DNA of 64,000 bases from Agapetus fuscipes (lineage: Eukaryota > Arthropoda > Insecta > Trichoptera > Glossosomatidae). This document shows, piece by piece, positions 57,357-64,000 of the stretch (within the stretch, counting starts at the first letter, position 1; each line of letters begins with the position of its first letter). The DNA lies in contig OX637345.1 in NCBI GenBank assembly GCA_951799405.1, positions 13,516,001 through 13,580,000 on the forward strand, in the 5' to 3' direction. A model generated the notes under the pieces. That model worked only from the letters and a program-made list of their open reading frames with translations, did not search any database and was not told the origin of the DNA. The translations under genes were made by a program, and so were the position numbers.

Positions 57357-58263
57357 GGGTCAGTGTGGCAACAGTGGATCATTTTTTTTCAAATGCACAG
57401 AATTATTGTTGTATAAATGCAAACAATTTACAACTTTTATCAAACGATTGATAAATTAAGTACCTACCACTTGTTCAAAGAGCTCCATCTTTTTTATCCA
57501 ATAAATACAGAGATATTTTGCATTTAGTGAAAAATGGAAAATGATCCACTGTGTACCCTATGGTGTACACAGTGGATCAAACAATATAAAGCCAGATTAC
57601 TTCTATTTCAAAAAAACATATGTATAAGACAGAAATATTTTTTTCTGTTATACACCAATTTTAATCAAACGGAACAAAATAAGTGGATGATAATCCAGGA
57701 AAAAACCACATTGAAGAAGTAACAAGAATATTGACGGGCATTGCTGCGTCTTCCGAGGTAAACGCAACTATGCTACACATATAGTGTAACTTCTTTCTGC
57801 GTTCTTCCCAAAGGGTCTCATGTGGCGAGTGGAATCTATTTAGATTACAGGTAAGATGATCCACTATGTAACCTATGATGTTGATCCACTGTGTACTCTT
57901 TTGACAAATTTCTTTTAGGGCAGCAATTTATGTATTTCACTTTGAACAAAGTAATGAAGTAATGTTATAATGGAAGTAGGATTGTGGTTAATGAGGATAA
58001 AAAAATAACTTCTAGCCGAACTTCAATACTTTAAAAATAAGAAGACAACAAAGCGAAGCTTAATTTTTACTTTTGACTGTCAGAAACACATTTTGTTACT
58101 CAGCACAACCAAGCTGCATTGAAGTAGGGCTCTGATTAGTCCAGACATGTTCAGACATGAGCACCATGCCAGGGTGTAAGCAATAGCCCTGTATAACTAC
58201 TCATCTGGAAGAAACTGCCCTGATCCACTGTACCCACATGATCCACTGTTACCACTTTGACCC
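57357..58263. mobile_element. 907-bp TA-flanked element with seven GATCCACT repeats
   Basis: Ends GGGTCAGTGTGGCAACAGTG and, inverted, GGGTCAAAGTGGTAACAGTG, flanked by TA at 57355-57356 and 58264-58265 (Tc1/mariner-like). GATCCACT or its complement occurs near 57374, 57543, 57570, 57857, 57883, 58222 and 58240, several extended as GATCCACTGTGTAC. A 62-codon + frame (57534-57722) is all that could code. An S1 fragment is nested at 57757-57855. Confidence 0.78.
57757..57855 (-). repeat. SINE S1, 3' end, nested
   Basis: CGCAACTATGCTACACATAT, AGTGTAACTTCTTTCTGCGT and CTATTTAGATTACAGGTAAG match the S1 3' third inverted. It ends at a GATCCACT motif of the host element. Confidence 0.75.
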
Positions 58264-58265
58264 TA

Positions 58266-58780
58266 CATTTATTTTTTTATATCTCGCTTCGGCCACGTTG
58301 CCCATTCGCACGACTGTACGACAAAAAATAAATGGAACAAGAATGAAGAGATGGAAACGCTGATGGGAGTTGGGTGGAGGGGGGTCGGTCAAAGACGAAG
58401 GAGGGGGGGCGGGGGGTGGGGGAGACCCCCGAGGGCTTGAACCCCGCGGGGTTGTAAAACGGAAAAACGGGGGTCCGCCAAGACTGCGCGCTGTACAAAC
58501 CCCTCGGAGAGGAGTTGGGCGGGGTAGCAAGAAGAAAGGGGTAAGATCGCTCCGGGGGTGGTAAGGAAGGAGGGGGAGGCTGAAAAATTAAAATTCAAAT
58601 TGCGAGAAAATTAAAATTCGCAGACTCTGACGGAATAATTTCTTTTTGCTTTGTTGTATATAATATAATGTACCGAGTTTGTACATATATAATGTTACGC
58701 CATTTCTTTATATAATTTTATATTGCGAACCGTTTCAGAATACATATATATTTCTTGTGAGTATTAAATAAGTAGGTACA
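58266..58780. other. G-run tract, no gene
   Basis: 58375-58570 is G-rich (GGGGGGGCGGGGGGTGGGGG). The frames on both strands are P/S/G low complexity. A/T-rich DNA follows. Confidence 0.5.
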
Positions 58781-58784
58781 GTTG

Positions 58785-59300
58785 TTAATAAGAGAGCTAC
58801 GGTTCGATCCCTACCAAGGGTGCCAGAAATGATTTCCCGTTTCGTGTTTATTTCTTACCTAAATTAAACACCGCTTTTTCAGCCTGTGAAAGAAATAAAA
58901 ACTACTTCGTCGTGTGCTAAAAAACTCAAACTTTAATTTAAGTGGTTGGCGTAAGCAAACAACCTTAACTGTAAAAATAAAAATAGTTTACCGAAGAGGT
59001 CGCCTGCAACGCCACACTTTTGTGGGACTACAGTCCTTTGACAACAATAACAAAATTATTTTTTGCCTTTTACATAGCAACCCGGCCAAGTGACATCACA
59101 TCCCTCCCTCCACTAATTTAAATGAGCCCCCTTTGAAATCAGTCCACTCGGAGCTGAGAAACCCACACTTTTAATGAAGTGGTTGGCGTAAGACCAACCA
59201 TCTTACCTGTAAAATAAAATGGTACTCGAAGGGGTCGCACATGTCACCTGCAACGTCACACTCTTATGGGACTTTTACAGTCCTTTGACACCAATAACAA
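58785..59300 (+). repeat. diverged SINE S1-like pair
   Basis: GGTTCGATCCCTACCAAGGG, ATTTCCCGTTTCGTGTTTAT, TTAATTTAAGTGGTTGGCGT and CTTAACTGTAAAAATAAAAA follow S1 order. A 3' extension (CACTTTTGTGGGACTACAGT, GACAACAATAACAAAATTAT, AGCAACCCGGCCAAGTGACA) appears twice, about 240 bp apart. Confidence 0.6.
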
Positions 59301-59727
59301 AAAATATTTTTAAATAGTGAATAGCTACCCGGCCAAATGACATCACATCCCTCCCTCCACTTAATCAAATGTGCCGATTACATTGTTGTCAAATTGTTAA
59401 AAAGTTTTACTCAGCCGGACCGATCCTAACATTAATGTACCTACCTACCCTTAATTTGACACAGACGAGATAATTTTATTAATGTAACAAAACGATACAA
59501 GGACATGTCTACTCTTAGATTGCAATTAGCATCCTCTCAGTACCAATATCAGCAATATAACCATTGGACAACGCGACGGAAAAACTTATGTACCACTTAA
59601 TTTATGTTCCGAGCTATGATTGAGCGGACAGACCGGTGGCACTTGAATTTGCGTTTTTGAAATCAGCATTGGTATGAGTCCTGCCATGCCCTATTGATGA
59701 TACCTTTGACCTTGGTTCAACAGATAT

Positions 59728-59959
59728 TTAAGGCTCCTTTATACCCTAAATCTGCCGTTTTTGTTTCTTACACTTTATGGTCTTAGCAAAAGAGTGACAG
59801 AAATGAAAAAAATCAAGCATGTTTATTCATTTAATTATAAAGTTTGAACAACTACAATTTTTTTTTCAAAATAACACGTTTTTTTCACATTTTTAGCTAC
59901 TTTCTCGTGTGTGCTATATTTTGGCAAAAACGACAGATTTATGGTAAAAAGAGCCTTAA
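59728..59959. mobile_element. MITE, ends TTAAGGCTC
   Basis: Left end TTAAGGCTCCTTTATACCCT, right end inverted TTAAGGCTCTTTTTACCATA. TTAA or TA could be the target duplication, so piggyBac-like or mariner-like origins are both open. The interior (AAATCTGCCGTTTTTGTTTC, TTATGGTCTTAGCAAAAGAG) is shared with M1 although the ends differ. Confidence 0.65.
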
Positions 59960-60126
59960 TTCATAATGAGGTTAGCACATGAATTAACATACACAAAATT
60001 GTAACGTTTTGCAGCCGGGTTGATAGGGAAAATGCAAAAAATGTATTGATAACTTTTATATTTTCACGAACAAGTGTGGTGTTCGCGAGAAAGAAGTTTT
60101 AAATTAAAATACGTGAGAGTTTCAAA

Positions 60127-60335
60127 TAATCTATAATCTAGGTTGCAAAGATTTATTTACATTTAAGATTCATATTTAAAGCATGCTCACATGCTAAATC
60201 GTGTCGTATGTGAACTTACAATTTTTTTTTTTTATCTCAAATGAATTTTACACATGCGACAACCTGCAGGGGTGAAATTGACAAAGTGAATTATTTTTTT
60301 GCAGTATGAGTGGTCGGCCTCATATCAATCTAGTT
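60127..60335 (-). repeat. R1 tail repeat, diverged
   Basis: Minus strand has GGCCGACCACTCATACTGCA (start lost), TTCACTTTGTCAATTTCACC and ends TTTGCAACCTAGATTATAGA. Confidence 0.75.
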
Positions 60336-60439
60336 CATTTATTACAATAAAAGTGTATAAATGATTACTTGATATTTTTAAAACCTGTTTCTTGGCAGAC
60401 AAAAACATGCTGTTAAATTGCATTCGTCTTTCAGATTAA

Positions 60440-60725
60440 TTATAAAGAAACCTTACACTTTTAGAATATCACTCGGTGGTTTTAACCACTACACCACGTG
60501 TTCAGTCAGTGCTACTCCTGCTTATATAGCAGCCCCGCGGATAGAACCTTCCAGAATCGAGTCTGATAATTACGGTGACGTCAAAAATTCACTTAGCCGG
60601 TTTAATTTTTCATTTTTCTGCCGGCGTCTACGAGAGTGCTACGCGGCCGGCGTAGCTGACCTATTAAAACGGTTTATTAAATATTTAAAACAATAATTTA
60701 ATACTGCTACGTTTTTAGTAACATA
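60440..60725. other. unassigned stretch
   Basis: A 92-codon + frame at 60418-60696 has mixed residues, including PAYIAAPRIEPSRIESDNYG and FFCRRLRECYAAGVADLLKR. I know no family and it overlaps an S3 end, so I do not call it. Confidence 0.3.
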
Positions 60726-60727
60726 CC

Positions 60728-60780
60728 CAGTCCGGTCGATAGCTCAGTTGGTAGAGTGCTGCTTGCATTCCGTTCGAATT
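60728..60780 (+). repeat. SINE S1 head only
   Basis: GTCCGGTCGATAGCTCAGTT and GTAGAGTGCTGCTTGCATTC, then a damaged B box GTTCGAATTC. Too broken to be a tRNA gene. Confidence 0.8.
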
Positions 60781-60808
60781 CTAGGCCTTAAGTCATATGT
60801 TAAGATGC

Positions 60809-61040
60809 TCAGAATCGCTTTGCATTTTTGTTTGTAAATTTAAAATCATCGAGCCCTAAACCCTCACGGCAATAATCTTTCAGTCGTTTCTGAGCCTCCT
60901 TTTCTTTGTGTACACACTTGGGAAAGTGTAACTTCACGGGAAGGCCTTCTGCCACTCGCATCTCACATAACTTTTGCATGCGAGTCCTGTGACACATCCC
61001 CGGATGGGATGGATGTACAGGGCGTGGGTCAGTAGAGGGG
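60809..61040 (-). other. unrecognised coding-like frame
   Basis: Minus strand stays open from 61159 to 60809, but the 5' part is S1. The part not explained by S1 reads CHRTRMQKLCEMRVAEGLPV, KLHFPKCVHKEKEAQKRLKD, YCREGLGLDDFKF. Its balanced composition differs from the AT-driven frames nearby. I do not recognise it; it may be a lost transposon or host gene fragment. Confidence 0.25.
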
Positions 61041-61044
61041 AGAC

Positions 61045-61310
61045 TGACCCTGAGAGAAGGTGTTGCTTGCATTCCATGCCGAGAGCCCTGGGCCCTGGTT
61101 TGAATCCCAACGAGGGCGTCGGAAATGATTTCGCGTTTCGGTGTTTGTTTCGAGCGCAAAATAAAAATAGCGGCAAGGTTAACTCAGCCTTCAGAAGAAA
61201 TAAGAATACCAGCGCTCTCGGGAGCTGGAAATCTCCAATTCAACTGAAATTGTTGGCGTAAGGCCACCCCCTTTATCCGTTAAAATAAATAGCTTCCACT
61301 CACCACATGC
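61045..61310 (+). repeat. SINE S1, 5' end damaged
   Basis: GTTGCTTGCATTCCATGCCG, TGGTTTGAATCCCAACGAGG, TTCGCGTTTCGGTGTTTGTT, GCGCTCTCGGGAGCTGGAAA and CCGTTAAAATAAATAGCTTC. Confidence 0.82.
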
Positions 61311-61315
61311 GACCT

Positions 61316-61435
61316 ATAAAAAAAAAATTAAGTTGCAAAAATATGTTAACATTTATGATTCATATTAAGTGCATGCTCACAATCAGACACGTGTAAGTTC
61401 GCGCTTACAAATGCTACACTTGTATTTACTCCTAT
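61316..61435 (-). repeat. R1 tail repeat, 3' half
   Basis: Minus strand: GTAAATACAAGTGTAGCATT, TGTAAGCGCGAACTTACACG, TGATTGTGAGCATGCACTTA and TTTTTGCAACTTAATTTTTT. Confidence 0.75.
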
Positions 61436-61466
61436 TCTATTGGCTTAGTCTTTCAGGAATCAGCTT

Positions 61467-61712
61467 CTAAATCTAAATCAAAGCTGCAAAGGTATGCATC
61501 ATTTAAGATTCATATTAAACGCATTCCCACAAACAGGTATGTATAAGTTCGCGAAAACACACGCTGCATGTGGACCTTAAATATAAAAAAACAATCTCAA
61601 ATGAACATGCATCTCTTGCCGACCTTCACTGAAACAGGGGTGACATTGGCAATGTGAACCGTTTTTTACAGAGTGAGTGGTCAGCCTCATATCAACCTAT
61701 AAGTTAAGGAAC
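61467..61712 (-). repeat. R1 tail repeat, full
   Basis: Minus strand starts TTCCTTAACTTATAGGTTGA and ends CCTTTGCAGCTTTGATTTAG. Confidence 0.88.
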
Positions 61713-61860
61713 TACTCATTTCGTGTAAAGGCTTAGTAAACCTTGCCGGTATTTTATTGTGGGTTTGAAATAAGCACCGTAGGGGAGAATAATTTCTGAC
61801 ACCCTTAGATCGAACCCTAGCTCTCGGCATGGAATACAAGCATATTATCAATCGAGTAGT
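61713..61860 (-). repeat. SINE S1, 5' part
   Basis: Minus strand: GAGAGCTAGGGTTCGATCTA, CCTACGGTGCTTATTTCAAA, CCGGCAAGGTTTACTAAGCC. Confidence 0.75.
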
Positions 61861-61864
61861 TCTG

Positions 61865-62335
61865 TCTGTAATATGTATTGTAGCTACTTAAAATGAAAAT
61901 GCCTTTTAATAATTAAAAAAAGTTTTTAAAAAAAAAACAAAAAATTCAAGCATATAATTTGTTTTTTAATGTGTTCACAGATGGCAGACTTGCCAAAAAA
62001 GAGGAAGCGCCCAAATAGTAGTTGGTTATAAAAGAAAGAAATCACGGCACGGAAAAAGGGGGACGGAATAATATGGAGGGGACTGCCCCCCTAAAGCATC
62101 CCCCCCCTCCCCCCATTCTGCTCGTCTTTGAAGGAGGGTCGACCAATTAAAATGGCGGACAGAAATGCGAAAGAGTGGGACTGTCTTCGAGTATTGGGGA
62201 TAAGCGAAGCCGCCTATTGTTAACAAATCCGTGAGTGTATTTTTTTAAATCTTGTAGATGAATTCGTACTCTTTGTATTCGTCTCGAATGAATGTGCTAG
62301 CAGACCCACAACATTTTTAAGCTTATCTCAAGCAC
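61865..62335. other. unassigned; short C-run tract
   Basis: 62085-62115 is C-rich (CCCCCCCTCCCCCC). The 66-codon minus frame over it is not convincing. Confidence 0.4.
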
Positions 62336-62337
62336 TT

Positions 62338-62560
62338 CTTTGACATATAGGTTGGTATGAGGTTGACCACAAATGTTGTAAAAAATTAATAACTTCGCAA
62401 ATGCCACCTCAATTTTAGAGAAGGTCAGCAAAAGTAACAAAGCTTATGTTTATTTGAGGATTGGTTGTAAGTCCATAGGTATGCAGAATTTGTAAGTGCG
62501 AACTTACACGTGTCTGTTTGTGGGCATGCATTTAAGTGAATTTTAAATACATTTTTTATA
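62338..62560 (+). repeat. R1 tail repeat, diverged
   Basis: TTTGACATATAGGTTGGTAT, GGTTGACCACAAATGTTGTA, GAAGGTCAGCAAAAGTAACA and TGTTTGTGGGCATGCATTTA. Confidence 0.75.
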
Positions 62561-62614
62561 GTTTGTGTTTTAACACTGTGAAAATTCATTGTTAACCTTT
62601 TTTTTCATCTAAAA

Positions 62615-62800
62615 CTTTAAATAATAAAGTAATACATGCCGCATGTATTACTTTAAATAATAAAGTAATACATGCCGCATGTGAACCTACAGCATACAAA
62701 CCAAAATCTCAAATGAACATACAACCTGCAACTCTTGCCGACCGCTGAAACAGGGGTGACATTGGCAAAGTGAACCATTTTCGACAGCAGGTACATATTT
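62615..62800 (-). repeat. R1 tail repeat with palindromic end duplication
   Basis: Minus strand has GGTTCACTTTGCCAATGTCA, CACCCCTGTTTCAGCGG and GCCGCATGT. AAATAATAAAGTAATACATGCC occurs twice (about 62620 and 62654, split by small changes); around 62625-62655 TAAAGTAATACATGC and its reverse complement form a hairpin. Confidence 0.78.
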
Positions 62801-62804
62801 TATT

Positions 62805-63395
62805 GTGCAGCTTAGATTATAGATTATATGGTAGATTATATTATAGTTTTTATTTGTACACTAAAAAAACATAAACATACATTTGTAAATTTTGATTTAG
62901 GATTTTTATAGTAATCGATTGGATTCCTCTCCCAGCACCAACACAACACTAGCGTTGCTAAGCCACAACTCGGACTACTAGCGTTGCTAAGCCGCTACGT
63001 TGCCATTGTTACATCCGAAGCTTTGCACAACAACAGGCGCGCAATGCTTTTGTAAAAATCTAGGGGAACGATTGCAAAAGAACCCCGTCGTATATATTTT
63101 TTGCAACCCTTTCCACCAAGGGTCGGCCTGGCGCGGCCTCCTGCAGAATCTGACGTCTGGATTTCGTGAAATTGGATGGATTACATTTAATATTCCCTAT
63201 TTATTTAGTAGCCCTTTAAGATATTAAGAAAACAGCGTCGGGAGTAATAACTTATTTAAAATTTTATACATCAGTACTTAAATGTACCTATGTATATATT
63301 ATACCAGGGGCTTGCGTCCCCTACAGACATATATAACTATTAGGTAGGCAAAATGTAGTAAAAAAATCATTTAACCTTGAAAATTATAATATTCT
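62805..63395. other. unassigned stretch
   Basis: A direct repeat CTAGCGTTGCTAAGCC at about 62950 and 62980. A 75-codon frame at 63000-63227 is unconvincing. Confidence 0.35.
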
Positions 63396-63397
63396 AT

Positions 63398-63688
63398 AAT
63401 CTATAATATATAAGCTGCAAATACAAATATAATATCTGTACTGTGTCCTGCCGCCGTTCTACTAAGGGTGGGCGGTACCTCCGCAGATGCGCCTCCACTT
63501 TTTTCTGTCCTTAAAAAGTACAAATGTTGCATGCGTACTTACAAATTAAAATCCAAACCTCAAATGAACATACACCTTGCATCTTTTGTCGACCTTTCCT
63601 GTGACAGTAATGATATTGGCAAAGTGAATTATTTTTTTTACAGTATGGGTGGTCAACTTCATTTCTACCTATAAATCAAGAAATACAA
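63398..63688 (-). repeat. R1 tail repeat, with an inserted LINE-like piece
   Basis: 63520-63688 (-) starts TTGATTTATAGGTAGAAATG and runs to CGCATGCAACATTTGTAC. 63455-63515 (GGTGGGCGGTACCTCCGCAG, CCTCCACTTTTTTCTGTCCT) looks like an inverted LINE-A-type ORF end. 63400-63425 is an R1 3' end. Confidence 0.65.
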
Positions 63689-63689
63689 A

Positions 63690-64000
63690 TAATAAATAAC
63701 ATTTAAGTATGTAAAAACAACAGAACCTTTAAAAAATTAAATCTAGAGATTATTGATTTTAACTGTAATTTTCCTAGAACCATTATCATTTTTCCCAACG
63801 TTTCGCTGACATTTGCAAACAGCATCATCATGGAGATTTATCAAATTTCGAAAAATTTGACGCGCTTTAAAAGCAATCCTCCTCGTCTGGAAATTGCGAC
63901 ACAAATGAAAAATAAGGAAAATTCAGTCAATTAAATTTTTGAATCAAAATGAATCCAGGCCATTCGTGTTCTCCCAAGCATTTTTTCTGGGCTTTTAATT
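63690..64000. other. right edge; hammerhead-like motif on the minus strand
   Basis: On the minus strand at about 63790-63838: ATGATGA, T, GCTG...CAGC, GAAA, CGTT. It has the same order as the other three motifs but the first base of CTGANGA is A. The rest is AT-rich; nothing else is recognised. Confidence 0.3.

Larger units (their letters stand above)
59600..60435 (+). repeat. SINE S3-related segment split by a MITE
   Basis: 59625-59727 has CAGACCGGTGGCACTTGAAT, GCATTGGTATGAGTCC and CTTTGACCTTGGTTCAACAG, an S3 head. 60360-60430 has AAACCTGTTTCTTGGCAGAC and TGTTAAATTGCATTCGTCTT, an S3 end. Between them are a MITE and an R1. Confidence 0.5.

Overview
The window looks like AT-rich insect (at least arthropod) nuclear DNA. 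The evidence is one intron-split gene for an insect-type TASK two-pore potassium channel, a very dense load of short retroelements and DNA transposons, and CCTAA/TTAGG arrays, the canonical insect telomere repeat. I cannot name the species. Nothing looks bacterial, viral or organellar.

The only host gene I can support is on the + strand at 5479-20165. Eight coding exons with mutually compatible splice phases give a 628-residue TASK/KCNK channel. Both selectivity filters are present, and numbering to residue 248 appears to match human TASK-1. Parts of exons 4 and 5 are duplicated in tandem inside the gene: 2.3 copies of a 133-bp unit at 14096-14398, and four copies of a 124-bp unit at 15043-15524. 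The introns are full of transposons. Intron 3 carries a candidate Helitron (10553-13994) that ends 35 bp before exon 4. Inside it is a TTAGG-bearing satellite. A 113-bp minisatellite starts about 270 bp after the stop codon.

The other 40-plus kb is almost all mobile DNA. Family names used below: R1 = the ~260-bp 3' tail of LINE-A, over 30 copies, usually ending in (TTAGA)n; S1, S2, S3 = three tRNA-derived SINE families; LINE-B = fragments of a CR1/L2-like reverse-transcriptase C terminus; LINE-C and LINE-D = other LINE 3' fragments; M1 = a 237-bp TA-flanked MITE. The best-defined elements have both ends and target-site duplications (TSDs): a P-element relative with a THAP domain (23125-25487), two hAT-type elements (6343-7218 and 41790-42486), a solo LTR (37385-37835), three M1 copies, and a 907-bp element with seven internal GATCCACT motifs (57357-58263).

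Layout: 1-5.4 kb repeats and foldbacks; 5.4-20.2 kb TASK gene with nested transposons; 20.4-21 kb minisatellite; 23.1-25.5 kb P element; 25.6-34.5 kb MITEs and SINEs; 34.5-43 kb SINEs, solo LTR, hAT; 43-59 kb SINE-rich DNA with many G- or C-run tracts; 59-64 kb SINE and R1 fragments. All functional statements are from sequence reading; no database search was run.
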